A DNA stretch of 64,000 bases from Cladorrhinum sp. PSN259 (GCA_033725935.1 MU867060.1:1020922-1084921); one strand, 5' to 3'. Shown: positions 10,561 to 22,856, counted from the stretch's first letter. Notes: generated from the letters alone by a model not told the origin. Program-made: numbers and translations.

Positions 10561-13515
10561 CCACCTCCCCTCCCTCCCTCTCTTTATGAACCATCTCACT
10601 GGTGACGATTGACGTCCTTCAAACAGAACAACCTACAGCTCAAACCCGAGAAGCCCAAAATCGGGAACCCCGCCATCCGACTAGGGTAGAATAGCAAGCA
10701 TCATATTTCGATGCCTAGGGCTCGCCGCCACCAGAGGGCGGTGGCCGCTTTCTCTTTTGGGAGCAGTAAAGGCGGTGGTGTATGCCACTGACGTCCATAA
10801 CTGCCTTATTCCACGATGGATAATGGTCATTCCAACTGTTTCCGCAGTGTCCTCGGAGGCGCAGACGCCACAAACTTGGCCGCCTCAATAGACAATTCGA
10901 AACCTGAGGAAGCCGAAAGCGCTTGGGCGACCTCCGTCGATACTTGATAACTTGGGATCTTTGGAGATAGGGCGGACCAGCTGAGCGTAGCTGAGGCCAG
11001 GCTAGACCGAAAGAAGATGTTGGGGGCTGTGTTCGTTTCTGACCACTCAGCTGGGAGGCCTACATGTTACAGTAGAAAACAAGGACGATTATGATTTGGT
11101 GAGCGTTGGTTTGGAAGGTAATACTGACGAGGTCTTTGTGGCTGGGGCATCTAGGGGGTCATTTATCGGATGATCAGGCTGGCCAGTGAGATATCAAGGC
11201 ACGGCGAGACCGCAGATAAGACCTTCAACTTTTTTTGGTCATGACGGAGGGCGATAAACAACCATTCAGCCAAGCGAGCGGGAGGCCGTGCGGGCCCAAC
11301 TCGTTTAATGATTCGATGATTTCTTTTCTCCTTCCCAACCTGGATCATACGGAGGATTTTTGAGGTCCTTCACCTGAATCATCATCGAGGGAGAGAAATT
11401 TTAACTCGTCAGCCAGACTCCAAGCAGGAGTGGTGCCGGGCAATCTGGTTACACGCATGCTGCAAGTCCCCCGTCACATTGAGGACCCCAGCTACAACGC
11501 GTAGTTTCCCGATCCCTCGATGCGCGTGTTTCGGTGAAGGTCCTCCAGACTTCAAGATGCCACCCCCGCGTTACCGCCGAAGTGCCGGTGTCTCTATCGC
11601 AGGGGTTTTGGGGAGACGGGTTCTGCCGACCCCAAGCGAGCCGTGCGACCTGGCGGACGATCTGCTTGGATTGTTTCCCGTCATTTCCAGGCTTTTTTTC
11701 ATGTCGACTAATACCCGCCCGCCCGCTCGCCCGCTCCAAGGTGCGGCATGGCGAGGTCCAAAAAAATTCCAGATGGGAAATGGCACGGGGTTGAGTGTGA
11801 TCCTTCCTTCGCGGTGACCCGCCCGATGTGACGCCGTTGAGAAACTACCAGAGAGGGGAAAGGGGCGGGCAGGTAGACCGTTGAGGATCCGGGACCCTCT
11901 TCTCCATGCAAGGCAGGATCATGGCGCAATCAGCGACAACATAGCACGCCTTGACAATCTGTTTCTGAGTCAAGTTACCGGGATATCGTGGCTCGAACAA
12001 GCGTCAGCTGCAAACGGTGCTTCGAGGTTATCCCCAACCTGACGCTGACGCCAATTTCAATATTTCCCCAGCCGCCAATGGGCCCCTTGTTTTTGCTTCT
12101 GTTAATTCTTTCTTCTCTTCCCCTCTTTCACCCGCGGGAGACACTCCTCCTCCTCCTCCCACGCCCACTCCCACTCTTGCGCTGCGCTCTATCGAGTGCT
12201 GCATGCACGCCTTGCGAGGGACGAAGTTCAGTGCCAGACGGATCAGCTGATATTTCGAGGGAAGGCGTGCAAAGTGATTGGCGAGGGGTCGCATCAGGGT
12301 GGGATCTTCATGTCGGCAAAGATACCACCTGCAGCGGGGGCCACATGCAGTACCTTACCTGACCGCCCATGTCGCAGCCCGATGTTGCGTCAGCTATCTC
12401 GACCTCCTGTTCATATACCTCGCAGGAGCGCAAGGTATCTCTGTGACCGGTCAAGAGAGGTACATGTGTAGATAGATAGATAACAGAGAAGCGGGAACAA
12501 TGTACGGATATTGTGCAGCAAGAAACGGCCCGGGAGATATCTTTTGTGACATGGTGGTTCCAGGGTCCAACGGTGCTGGTCCTGGAGCACGCCTGGAATG
12601 TCTAGCATCCAGGCTATACCAGCTTCGGCAAAGCACCGAGCCACCGGCCAGCGATGCCCTGGTTGGTGAAGGTAGCATGCACGTTGCTTTTCCGCCGGTT
12701 TGCGGGGCTCCAGCTGAGGCGCCCAGTCACCAGTCGCAGCTCTGCGGGGGATGAATTGGGGGAGGGGATAATGGGGAATCATTGGGGACGGCGATGGGGA
12801 CAACGGGGATGGATGGGTGAAGATTCAAGGGTGCAGGGTATCTACATAGGTTGTGCGCCGGTGATGGAGTGAACGGGGGGAGCACAACCTGCGGTGGAAA
12901 GCAAAATAATTGGCTGGATGCAGCCAAAGTTGGTCAGCAATCCAACGATCCAACTAGCAGCAAGTCTGAGGTCTCGGCAGCATGGCACTGGACTCACGGC
13001 AGGCTCATGACCGACCTGACCTGACCGTCGCGGACGTGCGTGTGCGTGTCTGACGGACCGTTGTCTGAGACAAATGGAGGTTGAAATGGATGTTCGACGG
13101 TAAAGAAAAGCACAGCCCGCAGCTCCCAGGTTGCAACTTAGTTGCGACAGGACGCCGGCGGCCAGTAGGAGAAGGGCAACCTGGTAAAAGTCTTGGCTGT
13201 CCGGCTGCAACTCGGCAGGAGGGTATCTAATCTGCCGCCTCGTCTTCGCGCCTTCCTGCCCTGATGCTTTCCCGTCGTCGACCTTGAAGGACGGGACACT
13301 GGGAAACTCGACTAAGGCAGGCCGCTGGGCATGTTGCGCCCCACTTCCCCAATTGATCTTTTTGGCCGTGACAGTTTAATTATTCCCCAAGCAGCCTCGA
13401 AGAGAGACAAGACTCGCGCGCGCAATCCATCGCCCAAAAGGTAATTTACCTATTATCACCAATTAATTGCTGCCGTCCATTGCCGATTTTTCATCGCCGC
13501 GCCACATTCATCATT

Positions 13516-13533
13516 ATGGACGTGGACCTGTGA
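13516..13533 (+). promoter_or_regulatory. Possible 5-codon upstream ORF
   Basis: ATG GAC GTG GAC CTG TGA in the presumed 5' leader of the zinc-finger gene that starts at 13948. It matters only if the transcript begins upstream of 13516, which the sequence cannot show. Confidence 0.25.
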
Positions 13534-13680
13534 TGGTACCGTACCGTACCTGGACTATCTTGGACCTGGACTTGGACCGGGACTACTTTGAGCGTTGATG
13601 CGGCGTTGCTGAGTTGACTCGAGCTCCATACCTCCTCCGTATCTCGCCCGCCGCCACAACGACTCCGCGGGAGTCCTACC

Positions 13681-13794
13681 ATGGTGTGGCCGGCCGTTGG
13701 TGAGCTGTATTTGTTGTCGCTCCCGGTCGTCGAGCTGGTGCATCCACCACTTCTCCCGCCTCCGCGTCGCTGGTCGTCGACAGAGTGCCCGTGA
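13681..13794 (+). promoter_or_regulatory. Possible 37-codon upstream ORF
   Basis: An ATG at 13681 opens a 37-residue frame ending TGA at 13792-13794, 153 bp before the main ATG. It could reduce translation of the large zinc-finger protein if it lies in the leader. Its peptide resembles no known family. Confidence 0.25.
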
Positions 13795-13947
13795 GCGAAC
13801 TAGGGCTTGACTAGTTCAGTCTGTACGGCATCACCGTGCCGTGCCGTACTGTGCTCGTGTCCTCGCCCGTAACCAACGCCGCCAGGACAGCCTCCCCACG
13901 GTCCACAAGTTATCACCGCTTCGGGATACGGGGACGGACGGACCACC

Positions 13948-16900
13948 ATGGCTGCCGACAACGTCGCGCCTCCACCTCCGCCGCCACCACCTCCTCCGCT
14001 TCCGTTGGCGCCGATGCCCGCTGCTCACGTTCCGCCGCCGCCAGCCGGCCCCGGAGCCGCGCCGCCACCACCGCCTCCAGCTACCGTACCACCACCACCA
14101 CCACAGCAACATCACCATCATCCATCTCACCCTCACCCTCATCCGCATACACATTCGCATTCACATTCACACCCACACCCGCACCCGCACCAGAACTCTC
14201 ACTCTCACCCTCACCCCCAGCTCCATCCTCAGGCTCATCCGCATGCCCATCAAAACTCTCACCCTCCATCTCATCATCCTCAGCATGACCTAAATCTAGA
14301 ATCCACCATCAAATACTTGTTAGATCAACGCGACGAGATTCAAGCAAGGCTCGCAGTCTTGCTGCCCCAAAAGTATGGTGCCAACACAAAGCTGGAATCT
14401 GAAATGCTCCGCCATAAGCTTCGCGTGTTACGCGCATACGCCGACGACAACCGTGAGCGGCCCTCATTTCTTTTATTCTACCTTGTCTATATGGGACGTA
14501 TTATTTTGTTTTGGTGCCCTTGTTCTGATGCCTGTGATGCAGAATTGTCCGACAAAATCCCAATCTTGTCCGACATCGAAGAGGCCAGAACACTGCAGTA
14601 CCACTGCGAGTGCGTCGAGACGGCGTGTCTTGAACATGGTAGGTTTCACGTTACCTCTGTTGTGTTGCCAAGAGCAGATTGCTGAACAAGCTTTTCTCCG
14701 AATCTAGGCGTGGACCTCCAGGACCCAAGGTTTCTTGATGTTCTCAAGTATCATTACTTCCGTGAACAGGCCCCAGAGGGCTATGCTGCATGGCTGGACA
14801 GAAACATTAACCATTATGATCCCGTTGCGCAGGCATTTCGGTTGCGGGATAGCTTACCCCTGAGCTTCCGCGCTCATCACTCATACAAATGTCCAGACGA
14901 AAGGTGTATGCATTACATATATGGCTATCCCCTTCACGATGACCGGGATCAACACGCCAAGGACCATGTGGCACCCTATAAGAGGGATTCTGCCCTCTCA
15001 GTCGGCGACGCACCTGCGCTGGTATTCCCCGAGCAGCCCAGTCGAGGCTATGGACCCGAGTACAATAGCAACGGCAAGCGTCCGGCTTCACCACTCTACC
15101 TGCCTCGACCGGCATCGAACATTCAACTTGCTCCGATTGCGACTGGCAGTCAATCAAAGGACCATCAAAGCACACTGAGGAGTTATTCATTTGTATCCGA
15201 GTATCCTGCAGGACCTCGTGGATCTGTTGACTCTGAGGTTGATCCTTTGTTACCACCTTTGAAACGTAGTCGCGTTGGACAATCTAGACTCGAATCTATT
15301 GGAGAACTTAGACTACTGCGAGAAACTGGCCCGTGTTTACGGTGTAAAGTATTGAAGCAAGGAGTAGGTGGGCGTTCAAGAATCAGAACAGAGCTTTTTA
15401 CTAACTGCTTTAGTGTGACTCGAATGACCCCTGTGGATTTTGCGTTGATCAAGCAGCCTCTCCCGAAACTGAATTTTGGAAAACACTTGGGTGTCACCGA
15501 GGACCGCTGGCTAGTTTGGTTGATATAATCATTCCAGGTACGCCTGCTCTCATCTTGCGAAGACTACTAAGCTAATCATATTTGCGTCCCCAGCGAGTAT
15601 CTCCCCCAGGCATATGCAAACACCATTGACATCTCCCCTTGCCATACGCCGGAACATGAACGAGTTTTTGGAGAGATCTTTTGTGGTTCCGCTCGAAATT
15701 GCGAGAATGGTCAAAAGCCATCTGGACTTCGATGATGGATTTTGGTGGACCGAAGATCTTGCCAGCCTTCCGCCTACAAACCCGACTCTAGCTTCTTATT
15801 CCAAGGAGCCCTTTGAGAGACCTCCCCCAATACTCAGTGCCCTAGCGGCGAGTTGGAACATGGGCGGTACCATGTACAACTTCTGGCAACTTCTCAAGCT
15901 GAGCGGCGTTATTTCTGGGACTAGGGAGACCGAAGCAGTCAGATATCCAGTGCTATATCGCGCCAAGCTTCTACTCCGGGAGGCTTTGTTTTATGACCTA
16001 CAGCAGCATGAGCCTATCATCCATGGCGAACCGAGCAGCTCAACCACACACGTAATTTTCGACGATGCCGATCTCTATGGGAGATTCCAGGTTCTTTACA
16101 GTTGCATGATGCAGTTCTTGCAGGCCTTTGATAGTCAGATGACGCGGCCTGCTCCGCTGGAGCCCAAGAACTGGTTGGCGGTATTGGTCTCCCTCTGCTT
16201 ATTTAGCATGGTGAGGACACTTCTTGTTGATCGAGCCGCGCAGTCACGCGTCGGCTCGTCATCGCAGTCTCCAACAGCGACAATGCATGCAGTTTATAAA
16301 GCGCTCATCAGTGTATTTGTCACTTCTACGCCACCGCTCCTGGACGGTCCAGAAATCGAAATGACCAGCGATGACCGTGAGCTGCTCGTCTCTGTAAATG
16401 TTCTCTTGGGCGGGAGCTCGTGGGCAGAGCGTGGCATACGCACGACGAAGGATTTTCTCACTGCTTTGGGCGGCGGAGAGAGTACAGAGGGGACTTTCTA
16501 CAATGGATATCTGAAGCAACGGTCTTCACAGCGACAGGGATCCTTTGTCTTGCCCCCTTTTTCTAAACCAGGGGAGGAAGCAAGGAAACCGCTCCCAGAT
16601 ATACGCCCGCTCTCCAACCCCTGGAGCCAGGGTCAACCTGATAAGGATATGTACATCTTCAAAGGCGAACCAGACAGAATGATGGCATCTCCCCAGGCGA
16701 CTGACCTAGTTAGAAGACATACCGTCGCCGAGAGCCCATCATACAGCGCGCAAGGTGGCCGTGGGTTGACATCACCAATCACCGCACCTCCACTCCGCCC
16801 GACGACATACCAACGCCCGCAGGTCAGGAGAGTCTATTGCGCAAAGTGTAATGAGTACCCGGAAGGTTTCCGAGGCGAGCATGAATTAAGAAGACACACT

Positions 16901-18523
16901 GATGCGAAACATGCCCCATTGGTAAAGAGATATATCTGTACCGAACCTGTGGAATCTTCAGGTTCACCCTTACCGACGATACCGCTGAAGAAATGCAGAG
17001 CTTGCGTCAGTCAGAAGCGGTACGGTGCATATTATAACGCTGCAGCGCATCTTAGACGGGCACATTTCAATCCTCAACGCGGAGGAAAGACCAGTGGAGA
17101 CTGGCCACCAATGACGATCCTCAAGGACTGGATGCGGGAAGTTGAGGTACAGCAGTCAGTCGATGCCCAAGATCAGGATGATGCCTCCAGCGACGACGAA
17201 ACTCAGCCGTACAAGTCGGCCCACGAATTCGTCTCCTCGTCAAATCAACGCTCACCTGTGCTTGAGACGGCGGCCCCGCGGCTTGCACCCGCACCTCCAC
17301 CTCAGCAACCAGTGCCACATGGCCTGCCACCGCTTGCACCGTCTTACGAACGAGCACCTCCCAACCCGCCTCCCATAATCATACAAAGCGCTTTTTTGAC
17401 ACCCACTCCAATGCTCAAGAGCGATATCCTCAGAAGCGAGGTGCTAAAGAATGATGCCCACAAAAATGATGAGCAGCATAATACCCCGAGTTCCTCATCA
17501 TCGGCTGCCCGAAGCCGCTGCCCTCACCCCGAATGTGGTCGAGTTTTCAAGGATCTTTCAGCTCATATGTTGACTCATTTGGAAGAGCGTCCCGAAAAGT
17601 GCCCTATTGAGAGCTGCGAATACCACACCAAAGGGTTTGCACGCAAGTATGACAAAAATCGGCATGCATTGACACATTACAAAGGTACCATGGTGTGTCC
17701 GTTCTGCCCAGGTGCCGGGACAAATTATGAGAAAGCTTTCAATCGCGCGGACGTGTTCAAGAGACATCTGACAGCTGTGCATAATGTTGAGCAGACACCG
17801 CCGAATAGCAGGAAGTTGATCGTCACTCCGGGCTCATCTAGGTCAGGTGGGCTTGGTGCCAAGTGCAGCATTTGTCAGAGTCAGTTCGCAACGGCGCAGG
17901 AGTTCTATGAGCATCTAGACGAATGTGTTCTGAACGTCATCGTCCCGTCGACGCCACAACCCACAACCAGCGGGAGCAGAAGCGGCAGTATTAGCGAGAG
18001 GAAGAACTCGACAACAAACACGCCGACAAAGGCCAGGACGGATAAGGGGAAGGAAGTAGGTGCGAGCCCCGATGTTCGACAAGCAAGACCGGAACAGGAG
18101 AACAGAATGGTGTCGGAATCCAAACTCCGCGAACAACTTCGACCAGAAGAATCTACAGTAACCACGACCACAACAACACCAACAACAGTAACACAAGCTG
18201 ATGCAAAATCGCCCCTTGAAGTTGAGGAGCAAGCGGAGACTCCACGGAAGGTATCGGCTGCCACTTCAGTCCCCGAATCGCCCTTGAGCCCACCTCCAGA
18301 AATTGTTCCTAACCCCTATCCCGAAGCTGAAGCCACATCGGAAACGGTATCCGAAATACAAGTATCGGTTGAGTCTTCTAAGGAAGCAGACAAGGGCGAT
18401 CAGATGGAGATTGAGGAAGCTGATGGAAGCGGCGAACCCCCAAAGGTGAACCCAAAGCCATACTTTGTACCCACGGTGACTCTGGGCTCCCCAATTCCTC
18501 CTGATGTCATGGATACAGATTAG
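13948..18523 (+). CDS. Zn2Cys6-type cluster plus C2H2 zinc-finger protein
   Basis: Five exons: 13948-14452, 14543-14638, 14708-15363, 15414-15537 and 15594-18523. Introns are 90, 69, 50 and 56 bp. The product is 1,436 aa. The ATG sits in a strong context (ACCACCATGG). Order of parts: poly-Pro and a His/Pro-rich tract (about 1-115), helical region (about 118-205), a C2H2-like element at C262, then a cluster with spacing C410-x2-C-x6-C-x5-C-x2-C-x16-C446. The 50-bp intron falls inside this cluster, and splicing is what completes it. C2H2-like fingers follow at about 876-905, and a tandem set at about 1103-1190, then a Ser/Thr/Glu-rich tail. Proteins of this build are predicted nuclear regulators in ascomycetes, so DNA binding is likely but the targets are unknown. 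Confidence 0.9.
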
Positions 18524-18939
18524 CGATGTTCTTCGTTTTGACAATAGCTTATTTGGATATGATAAAATTTGGAAAGATATGTCTATCAATGGAGAGAAAT
18601 TTATTTTGGATGCATCGAGCTGTGTTTTTTTGTTACTGGGTGGTTACACCCTTATATGCCCGCCGCTTTCCCAAGGTGTGGTATGCTCACTCTTATCAGA
18701 TTGGGTTGGTAGATGGTGTTTGATCTTTCACGAACCAAGCGCCGCTTGTTTATGCCTTTTATTGGCCTAGGATTTCCCTTTGGTTGGATAGACTCATGGA
18801 TCAACGTATGCAATCACTTGCGTCTCTTATTTTCCCCCGTTTTCTTCACTAGATACTTTGGGAGGCAGGAGGGGAAGGAAAGCAGAGAAGGGCGGTTAGT
18901 ATTGTATTGCCAGGGTTTCGAAAGGTTCTTTTTTTCTTC

Positions 18940-18996
<57 letters not shown>

Positions 18997-19128
18997 TGTG
19001 GGGGGGGGTGTTTTTGAACCCCCAAAAAATGGGGGGAATTTTAGTTGCCCGTAAAAATTAAAAACCCGGTAAAAAAATATTTTTTTTTTTACAANNNNNN
19101 NNNNTCTGTGTGCGGTTCGGTTTCTCCC

Positions 19129-19167
<39 letters not shown>

Positions 19168-19904
19168 ATCTGGACTGGAGTGTTTTGCACACCTCAAAAA
19201 TGGCGTGCTCTTTTCGTAGCCCGTCAAGATTCAAAGCCAGGATATAGCAGAGAGTTATTTGTCCAAAAGAGCACAGTTCAATAAATCCGAGCAATTTCAT
19301 ACTTTCAGGTTTTCGAATGCTTCTTTGCTGTGATATCATATTTTATGCTTGGTTAGTTATATTTCCCTCGTTTCCTTTTTTATTTTATTTCTATCTATCT
19401 AACCTTTGAACTCGATTCCATCATCCATATATCTATCTGCCTTCCTCACCCTTTATTCTCTACAAAAAGCACACATAAACACATGAGGAATTCACTACAA
19501 TATCTTGTTATATATATGTATATATATATATATAAAAGGAGGGTATAGGTTTTTCACCCAACCAAATAACTGGCATGGTTTTCCTGTACAATAAGATAGC
19601 TAGCAGGACCGGCGAACCTTTGACTAAAGGGCATATCGGTAGTACGAAAGAATAATATATATATATATACATTACACATAACTCCGTCATAAAACTTATT
19701 CTCTGTCATCCATTGCTAGTAACCTTCCATTTTCCATTTCTGACAACCTCGAACTTCTATATAAACCTTGCCTTAAATAGACCCCCACCCAGTGTGTCCC
19801 CGCCCTGCCTCTTTCTAATACAATTCCCAGGAACAAACGCAGAAATACTCCCATATTTATCCCCACACCGCAAAACAAACCCCTCATGATTCCTTATTTA
19901 ATCA
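18524..19904. other. Convergent intergenic region containing an assembly gap
   Basis: Lies between the ends of the zinc-finger gene (+) and RAD17 (-). It holds homopolymers of T, G and C, a 10-N gap, and TA repeats at 19509-19534 and about 19655-19670. No gene was seen. Confidence 0.6.
18975..19267. other. Assembly gap with homopolymers and corrupted duplicate flank
   Basis: A poly-T run is followed by poly-G (about 18975-18994), then about 100 bp (about 18993-19094) that align almost without gaps to the real right flank at 19166-19267. Its differences are mostly homopolymer smears. Then come ten N (19095-19104), 26 bp of unclear origin, and poly-C to 19165. This looks like low-quality read-through of a homopolymer, not genuine sequence. 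Confidence 0.8.
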
Positions 19905-22856
19905 TCAATCCTCAATATCATCATCACTGATAACAAGACTCTGCAAAGGCTCAAGACCCTGCATCATCAGACCACCACTATCCTTATTCTGCTCCTCCTC
20001 CTCAGCCCCAACCCCAACCCGATTATTGTTAAAACTGTTGTTCTTCCTCTTCTGTCCATGTAATATAGCACCCAACCCAGCTCTTCTCTTTTTTCGGGGT
20101 GTGGCTTCCTCCGTCGGCCGATCCGTAGCCCAAGACTTTGCCGCGTCTTTGGCGGCTGCATCGTCATCGCCGGCGTCGGCCGCATTTTCTTCTTCGCCTC
20201 CTTCTTCGTCTTCATTGGCAGCACTGATGGCGCCGATTCCCCTGAAGGAGATTAGCTTTTCCAAATCTTTATTTTGTTGCTGGTGATTACGAGAACAACG
20301 CGCAATGTGCGCCATGTAAGGCAAACGCTCGAGAACGAGTTCCTGCCGGGCAGCGGTGCCGAGTGATAATAATGGTGGTGGTGGCGGTGATGATGAAGCC
20401 GTGTTATTAGTAGTAGTAGTAGTAGTAGATGAAGCTTTTGTGGACGGGGGTTCCATCATCTTCTTCTTTGAAGGCGAAGGGGGTAAGACCCCTTTTCTAG
20501 CAAACATCAATGCTCCCGCTTGTGTTTTGAGTGGAGGAGGAAGAGGAGCAGCAATATCATTGAACTCCCCCTTTAACATTTTGGTAGCCCACATATCTGT
20601 CAACCCTTCAAGCTCCTCTTTGGCTCGCCAAAGCTTGAGGTAGGTAGGGTAGAACATTTTGTAAGTGTCATTACCACCTCCGCCGCCGGCAGCACGACCG
20701 GTTGGATGCTTCTGCCGTTTCACGGGGTATGGCAGCGAGAAGAGCATGCCTCGAACGGCAATCTGGAACGCCATTTCATCCTGCCGCAGGATATGGCTGC
20801 CAGAGTCTTTGCCGAGATATCCTCCTCCTCCACCACCGCCATTCGACCCACCAAAGAAGATATCCCAAGACGGACAAAGCAGATCGCTTTCTGACAGATA
20901 ATCGAGACAGCCGTTTATGTAGTCTATAGACGAATTAGAATCCTCTGGGCCTGTTTGTTCGCAGGACAGCGGATAGTTTTCGTGTAACGCTGATATGAAC
21001 GTATGGGTGTCTGTCCCAGTTTCGTCAATCAGTGTATCGACTGAGACCTCAGACGGTCTAGGTCTGGCAAGGTGCGCCATACAGTCCGGCAGTGTTTCTA
21101 CAGCCGCTTCAGGCGTTCCTGCAGAGGGAAGAGGGCCCCTCTTGTTATATACGACCTTTCCAATCGCATGAAATAAGCCAAGCGTCGACTCTCTCTGTGA
21201 TACCAGCTCGAGACTTTTCTCTTCGTCTCTTGTAAGTGGAGGGACATCCTTAGACCCCCTTTTCGGCTTAGTTGAGCCTATCTTCGACCCCCAATCGGCG
21301 TCATTATCACCCTTGACACAGAGAAACTCCAACGACGAGATGGCGCTCCGGATATCTCCAATCTCTCCAAGTCTTTGGAGAACAAGAGGCCCGGGGGTCC
21401 GTCGGCGCCCTGACCTGCGCGCCTCTTTTTGCACTATCAGCTCCAAAGCCTTGGCCAGAAGGGTTGGCGCAATAGGGTTGAACTCGATCACTGCCGTCCC
21501 CGGATGCTTGAGAATCTCAGGACCGAGCAATCGATGTGCTGTGAAGCTATCAGCCGACGCAGAGGCAGTGGTCAGTAAAGCCTCAGAGACCACCATTACA
21601 ATAGGCGTGGCAGGTTCCTTCTGGCCCCAAGTCATTGGCGGCGGCATATTCGCTGCCAGATACTGCAATATCGCATTCCTAAACGACAGCAACGCCACCG
21701 AAGACTTGACAAAGGTGTTTGGAAACTCCTCAATCAGAATCATTCTCTTGTCGGAGACTGACCCCGTGGCCACCGGTGCTGGTAATTCCTCCTCCTCTTG
21801 CTCCTCCCCTTCAACATCCAACTGTCCAAACTTCCCACCTCTCCCCAAAAACTCCTCAAACTGCCCCGCAGCCGACTGATACGCCTGCCCGGGCATCCCA
21901 AACGAATTTGTCGTTGGATTCCTCCACTCCAACACATCGCATCCTAAGTCCTTAGCCAACAATCTCACAGTCGTCGTTTTCCCTGTGCCTGCGGCACCCT
22001 TGAGCACCAACAGCCTCTGTCTCAGCCTTCCCACATAGACATCATCCAACCACCTCCTCACATCGGCCACCTTACGTTTATGGACAGCCAACTCATCCAA
22101 ATCCACCGGCGCAAAGCGCTCCGACCAGGGGCGCGAATCATTTTCGTCTGCCATCGCAACCTTTTCCGACTGTGGCTGTTGTTGTGTTTGTATCTGCTGC
22201 GACTGACTGGGCCCTCCGCTCTTTTGCCGCAAGAACCTTCCCCCTCCCCCATTGAATAAACTATTGCCCCCCTGCGACCCATTCTCCTTGAACCGTTTTT
22301 GCGCAGCCTTACCGACCACACTCGGCGCCGAGGATGTCTTTGACAGCGGGATATCGTCGTCGTCAAAATCGTCTATTGGGTCGCTGATTATGTCGTCGAG
22401 CAGGAGGAGGGCATCCCTTTTCAGATCCGCAGACGAGTATGTGGAAGATGTCCCGGACTGGGCGTTGCTGGTGTTGCTGGTGTGCTTCTGTGTGGCAGCC
22501 TGTTTAGAGAACAGAGTCCTCAAGTCGGCAGATTTCGTTTTCTCCTCGACAACATGCTTGTTCTTGCTGCTCGTTCGCTTGACAGGACTCGTACTCGGTG
22601 ACCTTGCTGATATTGAGGGCGCTTTCGTGGTGGTTCTCTTTCGTATTGGACTCGGACTGAATGTCGTTGGTGCTTTTGTGGGAGAGGTTCTTCGTTTGGC
22701 ATCTGGTGAAGAAGAAACCACAAAGTTCTCAAGGGTATTATTTTTCGCATTATTGGTGCTGCCGTTCTTGGTCTTTTTCGCGGGCTGCTCTGATTGCTCG
22801 GTATAGTCATCATCATCGTCTGAATCGTCTATGACGGCGCGTTTCCTTCGCGCCAT
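19905..22856 (-). CDS. rad17: Checkpoint clamp loader Rad17 (Rad24 homologue)
   Basis: Single exon, 983 aa. Rad17 replaces Rfc1 in an RFC-like complex that loads the 9-1-1 clamp at damaged DNA, activating the ATR/Mec1 checkpoint in the nucleus. Diagnostic features: PWSERFAPVDLDELAVHKRK at 243-262, Walker A GAAGTGKTTT (about 287-296), a Walker B-like LIEEFPN near residue 368, and a conserved SFTAHRLLGPEIL segment. The N-terminal about 240 residues are disordered, Ser/Lys/Asp-rich, with an acidic patch after AVID. The C-terminus ends in SLVISDDDIED, an acidic tail like those of other Rad17 proteins. The linker regions carry low-complexity Gly, Glu, Thr and Asn tracts. The start is the first ATG of the frame and gives a standard basic N-terminus. 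Confidence 0.95.
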   Translation of the reverse strand: MARRKRAVIDDSDDDDDYTEQSEQPAKKTKNGSTNNAKNNTLENFVVSSSPDAKRRTSPTKAPTTFSPSPIRKRTTTKAPSISARSPSTSPVKRTSSKNKHVVEEKTKSADLRTLFSKQAATQKHTSNTSNAQSGTSSTYSSADLKRDALLLLDDIISDPIDDFDDDDIPLSKTSSAPSVVGKAAQKRFKENGSQGGNSLFNGGGGRFLRQKSGGPSQSQQIQTQQQPQSEKVAMADENDSRPWSERFAPVDLDELAVHKRKVADVRRWLDDVYVGRLRQRLLVLKGAAGTGKTTTVRLLAKDLGCDVLEWRNPTTNSFGMPGQAYQSAAGQFEEFLGRGGKFGQLDVEGEEQEEEELPAPVATGSVSDKRMILIEEFPNTFVKSSVALLSFRNAILQYLAANMPPPMTWGQKEPATPIVMVVSEALLTTASASADSFTAHRLLGPEILKHPGTAVIEFNPIAPTLLAKALELIVQKEARRSGRRRTPGPLVLQRLGEIGDIRSAISSLEFLCVKGDNDADWGSKIGSTKPKRGSKDVPPLTRDEEKSLELVSQRESTLGLFHAIGKVVYNKRGPLPSAGTPEAAVETLPDCMAHLARPRPSEVSVDTLIDETGTDTHTFISALHENYPLSCEQTGPEDSNSSIDYINGCLDYLSESDLLCPSWDIFFGGSNGGGGGGGYLGKDSGSHILRQDEMAFQIAVRGMLFSLPYPVKRQKHPTGRAAGGGGGNDTYKMFYPTYLKLWRAKEELEGLTDMWATKMLKGEFNDIAAPLPPPLKTQAGALMFARKGVLPPSPSKKKMMEPPSTKASSTTTTTTNNTASSSPPPPPLLSLGTAARQELVLERLPYMAHIARCSRNHQQQNKDLEKLISFRGIGAISAANEDEEGGEEENAADAGDDDAAAKDAAKSWATDRPTEEATPRKKRRAGLGAILHGQKRKNNSFNNNRVGVGAEEEEQNKDSGGLMMQGLEPLQSLVISDDDIED

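Larger units (their letters stand above)
10470..13947. other. Long divergent promoter region
   Basis: About 3.5 kb between two divergently transcribed genes, with no supported coding sequence. It holds simple-sequence patches: CCCG repeats near 11718-11740, CTC-rich sequence at 12145-12175, a GATA triplet repeat near 12470, and GTACC repeats near 13536-13550. The last 450 bp probably include the 5' leader of the zinc-finger gene with short upstream ORFs. Confidence 0.5.
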
